Of a stretch of DNA of 64,000 nt, positions 1-11,029 are shown piece by piece. The DNA is from Paratinospora sagittata (Eukaryota > Streptophyta > Magnoliopsida > Ranunculales > Menispermaceae). The position numbers and the translations under genes are program-made. Where the stretch lies: NCBI GenBank assembly GCA_035771175.1, contig CM069603.1:26574286-26638285 (forward strand), given 5' to 3'. Position 1 is the stretch's first letter; each line of letters begins with the position of its first letter. Below the pieces are notes generated by a model. That model saw nothing but the letters and a program-made list of their open reading frames with translations, was not told the origin of the DNA and made no database searches.

Positions 1-602
1 CTCCTTTTGGAAAAAAAAGAAGTAGATGGGGTAGAAAATGGTGGACTGAATAGAAAAAGAAACCAGCAGAGGCTCCTATTGGGACAAAGATTTTTTGTGA
101 TGCCCACAGTTCCCTATCAGGGCATGACACATGTAGTACCATCGCCAGGTAGAGGAGCATTTCATTTGGTGAGACTGCCACGTAGTCAAGATTCTTCTTT
201 CAGGCAGCAGTGGCCTGGAGAACGTGGTAGCAGGAGCAGTTGGTTACCCATTCCAGGCTCAGAGTCCCAAGTTGTTTCATCTACACCCCGACCACCAATA
301 GTGTGTTTCAGATGTGGACTCAAGGGCCACAAGGTGAAACAGTGCATTTTTGAGCCAGTGCCTCGACCTGCAGGCCCATCTGGCACAACACCAGCTGGCA
401 TAAGGGAGCAGGCCCGAGTAGTTACAGAGCCAGACCCAACAGCCAGTAAGACTTTAATAGAAAGTATGATCAGCATATGTGATATTTATATGTATGTTTT
501 GATTGATGCTGGTTCTACCTTGTCCTTTATATCTGGTAGTATGGTGGATAGATTACACTTGACTCCTGTTAGAGCTAATACACTTTTGAATGGTGCCAAG
601 TT
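1..602 (+). pseudogene. Tekay-like Ty3/gypsy gag C-terminus and protease remnant
   Basis: Open frame entering from the left edge. It has a perfect CCHC zinc knuckle, CFRCGLKGHKVKQC (C-X2-C-X4-H-X4-C, first Cys codon at 304), the nucleic-acid-binding end of a retrotransposon Gag. About 160 bases later comes an aspartic protease active-site stretch, LIDAGSTLSFIS, with the catalytic Asp codon at 505. Normally several hundred bases separate protease from reverse transcriptase. Here they are fused near 583-602, where the frame also changes, so an internal deletion removed the spacer. The rest of the element follows downstream; its 5' LTR would lie left of the window. Lineage is from the downstream chromodomain-type integrase. 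Confidence 0.8.
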
Positions 603-1041
603 CCACCATATCGAATGGCACCGAAAGAGTTACAGGAACTCAAGGTGCAATTAAATGAGTTGATGGAAAAATGGTTTATTACCCCAAGTATGTCACCCTG
701 GGGTGCACTTGTGTTATTTGTAAAAAAGAAAGATGGTAGTCTTAGATTGTGTATAGATTACTGTCAGTTGAACAGGGTGACTGTAAAGAAAACATATCCT
801 CTACCACGTATAGATGATTTATTTGATCAGTTGAATGGTGCCAAGTTCTTTTCTAAGATCGATCTGGGTACCATCAGTTGAGGATACGGGAAGAGGATGT
901 GTCTAAAACTGCCTTTAGAACAAGATATGGCCATTATGAAATTTTAGTGATGCCCTTTGGACTAATAAATGCGCCAGCCATGTTCATAGACTTGATGCAA
1001 AGAGTTTTTAAGCCATATCTGGACCAGTTTATTATTGTATT
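603..1041 (+). pseudogene. Tekay-like reverse transcriptase, 5' part
   Basis: Reverse transcriptase fingers and palm of the same element: the [20 protein letters not shown] and [20 protein letters not shown] stretches are diagnostic of Ty3/gypsy RT. Near 870 the copy lacks seven bases present in the related RT at 8576-8590. The loss lies between short GATCTG matches and shifts the frame, so the following FRTRYGHYE and [13 protein letters not shown] are read in another frame. The coding stops at 1041, just before the catalytic IDD, where a solo LTR is inserted. It resumes at 3751. Confidence 0.88.
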
Positions 1042-3745
1042 TGTGACGCCCCGAAAATTATTTCATCTAGCCCATAACCCAATTGCATTTTGCCCAAACT
1101 CTATGTGTTGTCTTGATATGTTTGGTATTTGTTTGATGGTTGTTTAATGTTTGTATATTTGATGTTTGATAATGTATATAAATATATGCATTATAAATTG
1201 TATATGGGTCATGTTAAACTAAAGTATAATGCATATGTTATTATTTATTCATGGGCCCATTAAATCATGAATTGATATGGGTTAGGATTGATTGAATAAA
1301 AGGATAAATGAGAATAAAAAATTTGGTGTATTAGATGGATTGGACATTTAAAATACATGCAAGCATAAGATTGGTTAAAATACATGTGGTTGGTATGGGT
1401 AGTATGAGACCAACACATGTCAAGTTGGTGCATGAGACCAACACATGTCAAGTTGGTGCATGAGACCAACACATGTCAAGTTGGTGCATGAGAGTGCACA
1501 ATTGTCCCATGCCCCATTTCTCTTCTCCAACACATGTCAAGTTGGTGCATGAAAGTGTACAAGTGTCCCATGCCACTTCTCTTCTCCAAGGAAGTCCTAA
1601 AGAGTGAGGTGAGTAGAGGGAAAGGAAAAAAGAAGAGAAAGGAAAGAAGAAGAGAAAGAAAGAGGAAGTTGCTTTGAGGGAAATCTCAACAACGTTTTCA
1701 TCAAAGAGCTAGATCTTAGTTCTATATGGTCAGATTGAGCTCAAACTTTTTCATCAAGTTCATATCTTATGGTTATTCATTCTGGTCGGTGGAGATCTTG
1801 ATAGGAGGTTTCGTCGGAGAGATATAACCTCCCAAACAAAGCTGGTCGGAAAGTCTGGATTTCTCGCGCAGTTTATATAAAACTGATAGATCTCCTAAAT
1901 CTACCGTTTGATGGATATGATATTTGAGAAGGTGGTTCACAACTGATCTTTCTGCAGTATGAAAGGTTGAGATGTTGGTGGATCAAGTATTTTGTGTGAT
2001 ACAGTCATCTGAGTTCGAGTATTTGCAGCAGGAAAGGAGAAATTGTCTAATTAGAGACTTGTTCATCAAAGAAGCTTATCTTTTCTGTCCACCGTTGGAT
2101 TGAGCTGATTGTTGGATAAAAGGTTTTCCTCTTAACATAATTCAATCTGTACGGTTGATTTTGTGATTAAATATTTCTGTTGGCAGCTTGATACATCTGA
2201 ACAGAATATTAAATGGAAAATTTGTAGGGTTGTTTGTATTAGATCTATATTTAGAATATGAACTTAGACCTTTCCAAATAGCTTGCATGTCAACTATGTT
2301 GACCTAGTTGCCATTGTTGATGAACCCATGATGCAAAATCAATGATATACGTGGCTTAACATGGTGACCTAGTGTAAATCGGCAATTTGGCCTAAGTATG
2401 GAAAATTTCATATTTTAGGGCTTTTGATGCTTTTGGCCTAGAATCATTGAATTGATGCAATTTATGTCTAATTAAGCATGATTAGGGTTGATTATGCTAC
2501 TGATTTGGTGGTTGTGACCATATAATAGGTTATGCCTACTTGTGATCAAATGGCCCAATTTGAGCATGTTGATGCCTAAGGAATTGAAAATCAGTATTTT
2601 TGATTAATAGAATGGTTTATGAATGAGAACTATGCATTAGAGGCCTAAGTCATGTGATTTGAGTTGAATGATGGGATTTAGGCCTATTGTCTATATGTGG
2701 GCTGATTTAAGGTTGATGTGTAATGTCTATGTGATTGAGCATAGAAATTGATGTATGGTAGGATATTGATGAATGTTGCAGGATCTTGATTGAGTTGATT
2801 TAGTTTGGTGGCTGTGTGTGGTTAGATACTCTCGCAAGGCTTGGTTGTGAGTAGACTTCATTTATGATTATATCTTTTATGTCATCATATCACTTATATA
2901 TATTGTATGTTGAAAGCATGAATGTGTCCTAATGTTTTGAATGATGCATTGATTTGAGAAAACCTTATGACTTTGGTTGGGCCCATCTATCTGGCTAATA
3001 GGGGGACTTAACCTTGTTACAGGAGGGTTTTAAAAAAAGAAATATTTGGGGATGAGAACGGTACGGTGAAATAGACATGCACTAGTAACCCCAATGCATG
3101 TGGAATGTGGATCCAAATTGATTAGCTTTTACTTGCATCGAACTTATTATAAATGCTTGATATCTATATGTTATGAGCTTTTAATCATGCTACACATTGA
3201 CATGCATACATGATATTTATTGATGAGTATTGGTAGCATATTTGAATTCTATTCACTGGGCACCGTTGGCTCACCCTCATTTTCCTCTTTCAAGTCCTTC
3301 TGTCCCGAATAAGGGCAAAGGAGTAGTCATATCTTGAGGGCCTTGCCGGCGAGAGAATTCAAGGCCTCGATGTGAGTTGAGAGGCATTTTGATTGAATTG
3401 TGTTTTAAATTATGAAGTATTATATTTTGGACTATGTAATTATAACACTTACCACATTGTAGTATGGGTGAGTTGGGACTTGTTAGATAGACCGTGTGAG
3501 CATATGAAGGTTTTATTTATGGTTTATTTTTATGGATTATCTCTTGTCTTGGATGATTAATACAGTTGGTAGTTTTGTTTAGTACCTTTTTATATTATGT
3601 CGTTGTTTGGGATAAGGCTCGTAGGGTCTCAACCACCTCACGGGGGTTGAGGAGTGGTTGGAGATGCCTACGTCGGGCGTTCCGCCCCGGCATTCCGCAC
3701 GCTAACCCTTGCGGGGTTGGTGGTCCGGGGTGCGGGGTCGCCACA
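1042..3745 (+). mobile_element. Solo LTR (2.7 kb, Tekay-like) inside RT
   Basis: Begins TGTGACGCCCCG and ends GGGGTCGCCACA, so it has TG...CA ends with imperfect inverted termini. It is flanked by gtatt (1037-1041) and atatt (3746-3750), a 5-bp target duplication with one mismatch. Removing the block restores reading through the RT motif from VF to IDD. No protein domain is seen inside. The tract near 3262-3330 (CTCACCC then TTTCCTC) resembles positions in the LTRs at 6101 and 12769, which supports the plus orientation. The TTTATATAAAA stretch near 1872-1882 may be its TATA box. Solo LTRs arise by recombination between the two LTRs of a full element. Confidence 0.82.
1406..1489. repeat. 28-bp minisatellite in solo LTR (3 copies)
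   Basis: Three head-to-tail 28-bp units starting at 1406, 1434 and 1462, with no differences seen by eye. Each contains CCAACACATGTCAAGTTGG, whose CCAAC/GTTGG ends can pair around a palindromic ACATGT. A fourth partial unit recurs near 1527 within a second, longer imperfect duplication that includes a TGTCCCATGCC phrase. Confidence 0.9.
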
Positions 3746-3750
3746 ATATT

Positions 3751-4654
3751 TATTGATGACATTCTCATTTATTCCAAAATCAAAAAGGAGCATGAGCATC
3801 ACCTTAAAATCACATTGCAAACACTGCGGAAGCATAAGTTGTTTGCTAAATTCAGTAAATGTGTGTTTTGGATAAATGAAGTAAGATTCTTAGGTCACGT
3901 GGTTAGTATAGGTGGTATTTCTGTTGATCCTGCTAAGGTTGAGGCGATTATTGATTGGCCGAGACCGACCACTGTGACAGAGATTTGTAGTTTTCTGGGT
4001 TTGGCAGGATATTAAAGAAAGTTTGTGGAGGGATTTTTCAGATTAGCTGTTCCACTTACTAGGTTGACCCATAAAAATGTGTCATTTGTGTGGACTGATG
4101 GTTGTGAAAATGCTTTCATTGAGCTAAGAAAAAGGTTGACCACAACATCAGTTCTAGTACTTCCAGAGCCGGGATAGGAGTTAGTGATTTATACTGATGC
4201 ATCACACTCTGGTATGGGATGTGTACTAATGCAAGAGGGTAGAGTGATTGCTTATGCATCTAGACAGTTAAAGGTGCATGAGAAGAATTACCCTGTGCAT
4301 GATTTGGAGCTGGCAGCCACCGTATTTGCTTTGAAATTGTGGAGGCATTACCTGTATGGTGAAAAGCTCACACTGTATTCAGACCATAAGAGTCTCAAAT
4401 AATTATTTGACAAAAAAAATGAATATGAGGCAGCGTAGATGGATTGAATTCCTAAAGGATTATGACTTCACATTGGAGTATCATCCTAGAAAAGCCAACA
4501 TTATAGCTGATGCATTGAGTAGGAAACAGATTGAGACCAGTGTGGTAGCTTGTCAGATGGCCCATGAGTGGCGAATATTGGAGAGAGTAACTATGATGAG
4601 TGTCCTCTCTATGGCTTCACACGTGGATATCTGTGCTCAGATGCATATTTAGCT
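3751..4654 (+). pseudogene. Tekay-like RT 3' part and RNase H
   Basis: Continuation of the element interrupted at 1041. It opens with [10 protein letters not shown], carrying the RT catalytic Asp pair, then [19 protein letters not shown] and FLGLAGY (RT thumb/connection). RNase H follows with [15 protein letters not shown] (catalytic Asp present), [20 protein letters not shown] and YHPRKANIIADALSRK. In-frame stops occur after LAGY, before ELVIYTDAS, after DHKSLK and after AQMHI. There is a frameshift near 4410. It cannot make a working enzyme but the order of domains is normal. Confidence 0.9.
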
Positions 4655-6055
4655 GACAGATTCTCATATTCAGAGGATTAAGGATCTGCAGGAGCATGAT
4701 CCTGATTTTGGTATGTATGATTCGTGAACTGATAGAGCTAACAGAGTTGATTGGCATAGAGGTCTCGATGGTGTTTTTCGTTTTCAGGGGATATTATGGG
4801 TTCATGTAGATAAAGACTTGAGGGTTGAGTTACTTCAGAAAGCACATAGATCTTAGTATACTATTCACCCAGGGTCTACCAAGATGTATCATGATATGAA
4901 AAAAATAGTTTGGTGGCATGGGATGAAGAAAAATATAGCTGAGTATGTGCAGAAATGTGGGGTGTGTTAGTAGGTAAAGGTTGAACACAAGAACCCTGGA
5001 GGTCAGATGCAACCATTATCTGTTCCTAAATGAAAAATGAGAGCATATTACTATTGATTTCTTTACAGGTTTGACCAGATCTCAGGGTAGATATGACGCC
5101 ATCTGGGTGATAGTTGACCGATTAACAAAATTTGCACATTTTCTTTAGATGAACAACAAGGACTCAATTGACAGACTGAGCAGACTATATGTACGTGAGA
5201 TTGCATGGGGTGCCTGTTTCTATTGTGTCGGATAGAGATTCGTGATTTACTTCAGGGTTCTGGCAGAGTATGCAGACTCGATTTGGTACCCATCTTCATC
5301 TCAATACGACATTTCACCCACAGACTGATGGACAGACTGATGGACAGACTGAGAGGGTGATACAAATGCTTGAGGATATGCTCAGGTCGTGTATACTGGA
5401 GTTTGGTGGGACTTGGAGTGAGTATTTGTCACTGTGTGAGTTTGCTTATAACAACAGTTATCAGGCCAATATTGGCATGGCACCATTCGAAGCTTTGTAC
5501 GACAGGCCATATAAATCTCCAGCTTGCTGGTATGAAGTTGGAGAGGCACAATTATTAGCGCCAAAAATTGTTGTGGATCACACAGAAAAGATCAAGCAGA
5601 TCAGGCAAAGATTGAAAACAGCCCCAGGATCGTCAGAAAAGTTATTATGACAATAGACATCGACCTTTAGAGTTTGCAATGGGAGACCTAATACTGTTGA
5701 GGGTCTCTCCAATGAATGGTCCGCTAGCGTACAGGACTGCTCTACCTCCTCAGTTGGTCGGTGTTCATAATGTATTTCATGTTTCTATGTTGAGGAAATA
5801 TCATAGAGACCCGAAAAAGTATCCAGACCCTATACATATTTTAGATGTAGCACAGTTGCAAGTTGGAGAAGATGCTACTTATGAAGAGAAACCCATTCAG
5901 ATTTTGACAGGAGGGTTTAGAAACTGAGGAACAAGGAAGTTCCTTTGGTCAGAGTCAAATGGAAATTTCATGATAATGAGGAGTAGACCTGGGAGCCAGA
6001 GGACCAGATGTGGGAGACATTTCCTGATCTTTTCACCACTTGAGGTATATTTCAC
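4655..6055 (+). pseudogene. Tekay-like integrase with chromodomain-like C-terminus
   Basis: Degenerate integrase. The HHCC zinc domain is readable around 4845-4980 ([13 protein letters not shown], then paired Cys), with stops in several frames. The catalytic core is recognisable from the first-Asp region near 5050, the VSDRDS motif near 5228-5245, and a stretch near 5310-5370 ending in the GQTERVIQMLED glutamate region. A 12-bp unit is duplicated at about 5321-5356, adding one DGQT beside that glutamate. After LVGVHNVFHVSMLRKYHRDP, the frame around 5880-6040 matches the chromodomain-like tail of Tekay/Del integrases. Many stops and frameshifts. Confidence 0.85.
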
Positions 6056-6084
6056 CTTATTTTTAAATTTCGAGGATGAAATTC

Positions 6085-6100
6085 CTTAAGTTGGGGAGAT
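6085..6100 (+). other. Polypurine tract of Tekay-like copy 1
   Basis: TTAAGTTGGGGAGAT lies immediately before the TGTAACACCCCG start of the 3' LTR, the expected position for the plus-strand priming tract. The same arrangement recurs at 12753-12768 in the neighbouring copy. Confidence 0.75.
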
Positions 6101-7202
6101 TGTAACACCCCGTAGTTTTAATTAAATACATACGTTGACTAATGTGTATATCGAGATGTATAATATGCGTATTGTATACGTAGGAGACAAATATACGTGT
6201 ATGAAAATACATGCTATATTTAAGGGGTATTAGTAAATAAATAAAATAATTAAATGATTTTAATAAATAATTAAATAATTAAATAATTAAATGAGGTTGT
6301 GAATTGAATGAAGAGTTGTTAAAGTAATTGAATAGCTGAATAGTTGAATGTGAATGAATAGTTGTGTTTTGAGTAAGTGGTCATTAAATGACATGAATTA
6401 AATATTAAATTAGGGGGAAGTTGGTTAGCTAAATGGCTTTAAGAGCATGGAATCATAAAACAATGCATGCTCATTTTCTCTTTGATTTAAACCTAACGTT
6501 TTGTTTTTTTTTAAAAAGAGCAAATGTGAAAGAAAAAAAAAAGAAAAAAGAAGGCGACGAGCATAGAGAAAGAAAAAGGGAACGAAGGGAGAACGACGTG
6601 TTTCGCAACCAATTCGTCTCGCGGGTAAGTCATTTTCGCTCTTTTTCGTCACAAAATTGATCTTTAAGCCACTGTGATGTTTTTATCGATATAATTTTTG
6701 CTATACGAGGTGTTTTACCGTGTTTTCAAAAATGGGGTTTGGACCCACTTTGAGTGAAAACACATAGAAATGATATATTATGACTCTTATAGATGTGTAG
6801 ATACTAAATATGTTATTTGTTTGTGTCCACGTGTATTATTGGTGCTGGTACAGTTGTCGAAAGCCAAATTTGACACTAGGGGATTTTGGAACCATGTCGA
6901 ACTCCGGTGGAATTCCGATTTGAAACCATAAAATTATAGAGAACTGAATTCCGGACATTTCGATACCAAAATTATGATTTTTGTGTATCGATTAATATTT
7001 TTAATATATGACTGACTGAATTCGGTAAATACGACAAACTTGGATATTAGTGAAAATGTGGTTGAAAGGCCTATTTTTATTGTCCATTGCCTTAAAAATA
7101 ACCACGAGTGCTGTGTAAAATATTTGGGACACCTCATTTGATTTTTAGACCGGAATGGAATTATGAGAATTAATTGGAGAGTTAGATTTTAATGACTAAT
7201 TG

Positions 7203-7248
<46 letters not shown>

Positions 7249-8335
7249 ATTTGATAATTGATTATGGATTATCTAGAAATGAATATATGATAGGATTATA
7301 TTGTTGATTTGATACTGATATTAGAGTGGTCGTAGAGAGTAGGTCTACGCGGTACCACTGTGAGCATTTCTTTACTCTGGTTATTCTATATATGGCATTA
7401 TAGATATAAAATGCTTTTGATTGAATAAGCATATTATGATTATTGTGCATAAGTTGAATTTATGAAATGATTTTAAAATGAAGCATGCGTTAGATTTGCA
7501 AGAGCAGACTAATCGAATGAGGTCGATTCTTGGGTGTGAGTAACTAGATTCGTACTCACGTACTAGAGGATTGTCTTGGTTGGATTAATAACCCAGAATT
7601 GATGATTATATGAAAATGAGTAATGAGAGAACTGTGGCTACTCTTGTTGCGGCCAAATGAGAGGTTAGACCCACTCTATTACTTGGAAGGAGGGAGATGG
7701 ATATATATGTTTTAATCCATTATTGCATCTCTTGTAATGGAAATTATGATGATCATGGATGTATTTCTTTCCATGTTTCATGTTATTTATAAATGGAATT
7801 GCTCAGCATGCATGTTTTATTTATTAATGTATATATAGGGCCATTGTTAGAAATATTCACTGAGCTTGTTGTAGCTCACCCCATTTTCCTCAAATATTTC
7901 AGGTAGAGACAAAGAGAAAGGAAAGGTGAGAGAAGAGTAGCAGGCTCTTTAGTTTCTTTTCCTATGTATGTATGGTTTGAGGATTTGGAAAAATGTTATT
8001 TTGGTTTATCTATATGTAAAATTGTATGTGTTTATATATATATATATATTATTACTAGTTGAGCAGAGTGAGCGGAGTGATGATGTATATGATGTGAGAA
8101 ATATGGATTTGATATGTATGTGAATGAATGAATGTGAATTATGTTTTATGGATTTGAATTTGATTTGAATTAGATAGCAATGACTTGTGATAGTCAATAT
8201 TTAAGGGGAGATTATGCCAAAAGTTTTATGAAAATTGAGGTATAAGAAGGCTAACATAGTATCATATACGTCGGTGTTACGTATATAGTATTATGTGTCG
8301 GTCGTGACGTTACTAGTACATAGTGGGTCACGACA
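6101..8335 (+). mobile_element. 3' LTR of Tekay-like copy 1
   Basis: Starts TGTAACACCCCG after the polypurine tract and ends GGGTCACGACA. Immediately after it, RT coding of another copy begins at the KELQELK position, so copy 1 appears to have inserted into the RT of copy 2. The left duplication partner would be outside the window. The LTR is AT-rich and noncoding; short ORFs in it are chance. It holds an (AT)n run at 7205-7245, a second TA run at 8033-8050, and the CTCACCCC then TTTCCTC then AATATTTCAGGTA tract near 7877-7905 shared with the LTR at 12769. Confidence 0.82.
7205..7245. repeat. (AT)n microsatellite
   Basis: About 20 uninterrupted AT dinucleotides inside the LTR. Likely polymorphic in length between individuals. 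Confidence 0.97.
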
Positions 8336-9449
8336 AAAGGAGTTACAGGAACTCAAGGTGCAGTTAGATGAATTGATGACTAAAGGGTTTATTACCCCGA
8401 GCATGTCACCCTGGGGAGCACCTGTATTGTTTGTGAAGAAGAAAGATGGAAGCTTGAGGCTATGTATAGATTACCGACTGTTAAACAGGGTGACAGTGAA
8501 AAACAAGTATCCTTTACCACGTATAGATGACTTGTTCGATCAGTTGAATGGTGCTAAATTCTTTCCTAAGATCGATTTGCGATCTGGATACCATCAACTG
8601 AGAATTCGAGAAGAGGATATACCAAAAATAGCGTTCAGAACAAGATATGGTCGCTATGAATTTCTTGTTATGCCCTTTGGACTGACTAATGCGCCAACCA
8701 TGTTTATGGACTTGATGCAAAAGGTATATAAACCATATGTGGACAAGTTTATCATTATTTTCATTGATGATATTCTCATTTATTCCAAAACTCAGGAGGA
8801 GCATGAACAACACCTTCGGACCACATTGTAGACACTGAGAGAACATCGGTTGTATGCCAAGTTCAGTAAATGTGAGTTTTGGATAAATGAGGTGAAAGTT
8901 TTAGGTTATGTGATTAGTGTAGAAGGTATTTTTGTTGATTTTGCTAAGGTCAAGACAATTATGAATTGGTCAAGACCAACCACAGTGACTGAGATTCGCA
9001 GTTTTCTTTTTGGCTGGTTATTACAGGAGGTTTGTGGAGGTTTTTTCCCAATTGGCCTCTCCACTTACGAGGCTGACTCAGAAGAACGTGCAGTTTGTGT
9101 GGACTCCAGCATGTGAGGATGTTTTCACTGAATTGAAGAAAAGGTTGACTACTGCTCCAATTTTAATGCTTCCAGAATCTGGGAAGGAGTTAGTCATTTA
9201 CACTAATGCATCACATTCAGGTTTGGGTTGTGTATTGATGCAGAAGGGTAGGGTGATTGCTTATGCATCTAGACAATTGAAGGTACATGAGAAAAACTAC
9301 CCTGTGCATAATTTAGAATTAGCAGCAGTAGTTTTTTGTGTTGAAGTTGTGGAGACATTACCTCTATGGGGAAAGGTTCACATTGTATTTAGACCATAAA
9401 AGCTTGAAATATTTGTTTGACCAGAAAGAGTTGAATATGAGACAGCGTA
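8336..9449 (+). pseudogene. Tekay-like copy 2: reverse transcriptase and RNase H N-part
   Basis: Ty3/gypsy RT, well preserved from [10 protein letters not shown] to [12 protein letters not shown] (8336-8831), including [27 protein letters not shown] and the catalytic [14 protein letters not shown]-to-TAG-type stop follows at 8829. The frame is lost again around 9010 at the SFLGLAGYY position. RNase H then reads [15 protein letters not shown]: the first catalytic Asp has become Asn (GAT to AAT). Another frameshift precedes [13 protein letters not shown]. The coding is cut at 9449 by a solo LTR within the NMRQR motif. Confidence 0.9.
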
Positions 9450-9630
9450 TGTAATACTATAAAAATTCACAACCCTAGAATCCTACCATAAAACAACTAC
9501 TAGAAGAAAATTTAAAGGGCAAAATAATAAATTCATAGAATTCGTAATTACCATTAAAGTGCGAGGGCAATTTGGTAAATTTATCCAACCTGTAAATACT
9601 AGAAACAACCAAGGGAAAAAAGATAAATCT

Positions 9631-9753
9631 ACACCAAGGGCAGAATGATAATTTACACTGAGGGCAAAATGGTAATTTTACACCAAGGAAAAAATGGTAA
9701 TTTTATATCGAGGGCAAAATGGTAATTTACACCGAGGGCAAAATTGTTATTTT
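9631..9753. repeat. 24-25-bp minisatellite in solo LTR (5 copies)
   Basis: Five imperfect tandem units, roughly ACACCGAGGGCAAAATGGTA followed by a T-run, starting at 9631, 9655, 9680, 9705 and 9729. They differ by a few substitutions. They lie about 60 bp upstream of the TATA box. Confidence 0.85.
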
Positions 9754-9812
9754 CCTACTTGTAATTATTCAAATAGGTTAAGGGAAAATGGGGACATAAA
9801 ATTTTGAACTCC

Positions 9813-9820
9813 TATAAATA
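9813..9820 (+). promoter_or_regulatory. LTR TATA box
   Basis: CCTATAAATAGGGG context in the first quarter of the solo LTR, a good match to the plant TATA consensus. It would mark the U3/R boundary some 30 bp downstream. Prediction from sequence only. Confidence 0.6.
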
Positions 9821-10559
9821 GGGGCTCAAGTTAGTTAAAAACATATTTCAGTTTTACTATCTAAGAAAAAAAGATTTAGTAGAAAGGCTCTGGAGAAATT
9901 TTACCAGTGGGGAAACCCTAGCAAAATTGAGGTGGGAATGATTCTTTAAGTTTTTGTTCTTTATATACTTAAGCATGAATGCTGGGTGTCGGTTGGCCCA
10001 CGCTGAGAGCCAAATGCAACTGGTGGGTGATGGTTGGCCCACACCAAATGCAACTAGAAAAGTTATACCTTATGTGAAAATATCCTGATGGAAATGTTGG
10101 AAAACTCATTACTATCATTGTGACCATACGCTTGAATTGATTATTTTGCTTGTAATATCGTGATGAATAGTTTAATACGTGTACTAACGTTTTGTATAAA
10201 GCGTGAGGACTTCAGGAAGACCCACTTGGCTTTTAGCTCACTCCCCTACTATCTCTCAGGAAATTAGTTGCATTGTGTATGGATTGTTGTTGCTAGGATA
10301 GCTAAAGAAAAGATGCAATAAGATGTTGTGAGAGCACGTTGGGCGCTGTTGGGAGATATCTGCATATATATATATAGATGTATAAATATGGTTATATATA
10401 TAAGTTAAGTAATAATAATAAAAATAAGCCTCTGCTTACCTAACTATCTATATATGTATATATATAAAATGTTTATATTAATTATATCTTAGATATATGT
10501 ATTATATATATAAAATGAGGGGCAGCAGGGGCAAAATAAACGACTCTATCAGCCATGTA

Positions 10560-11029
10560 CTACCAATCATGTATATATATATGTATGTAAATGTGAAATG
10601 TAATAAAGAGAAGTTTTTTTGAGAAATCTGTATATGTGTGCACCCAATTTGGATACGTGTTGACAAAATTTTGACATTGTCATTGCCTACATCTGGATCA
10701 CAAGATTGCAAGTGTGAAAAGGAAAACTGAAAAAAGTACAAATTGGGGTGTTACAAATAAAGAATAAGATATATGTGTTTGTAATATATTACGTTATATA
10801 TATATATATATATATACAGAGAGATAGAATATTAACAACCACCATATAGCTACGTTGGGTATATATGTATGTAAACAAGATAAAGAGAAGTTTTTGAGAA
10901 GTTGGTATAATTGTACACCCAATTTGTGTATGTGTTGACATAACTTTAGCATTACAACTGCTTACATTTGGATAAAAGAGTACAAGTGTGGAAAGGAAAA
11001 ATGAAAAGAATACAAATTGGGGTGTTACA
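10560..11029. repeat. Partial tandem duplication of the solo-LTR 3' end
   Basis: The terminal roughly 190 bp of the LTR occurs twice. One copy ends at GGGGTGTTACA near 10755 and the other at 11029. Both run from a TATATGTATGTAAA stretch through a GAGAAGTTTTT stretch to the shared terminus. The copies differ at many positions, so the duplication is old or reflects two related LTR ends joined together. Confidence 0.7.

Larger units (their letters stand above)
9450..11029 (+). mobile_element. Solo LTR (1.6 kb) inside RNase H
   Basis: Begins TGTAATACTATAAAAATTC and ends GGGGTGTTACA, flanked by gcgta (9445-9449) and acgta (11030-11034), a 5-bp target duplication with one mismatch. The interrupted codons are those of the RQRRW motif. 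No protein coding inside. It carries a 24-25-bp minisatellite, a TATA box at 9813-9820 and a partly duplicated 3' end. Phrases of the type GGGCAAAATGGTAATTT are common in plant gypsy LTRs. Confidence 0.85.

Noticed and set aside
3566..3745. N-terminal 60 codons of a 149-codon ORF as part of the RT
   Set aside because: These codons are the GC-rich end of the solo LTR; RT coding starts at 3751.
10968..11029. ATG at 10968 as the start of a 106-codon gene
   Set aside because: The start lies in the solo LTR; RNase H coding begins only after 11029.
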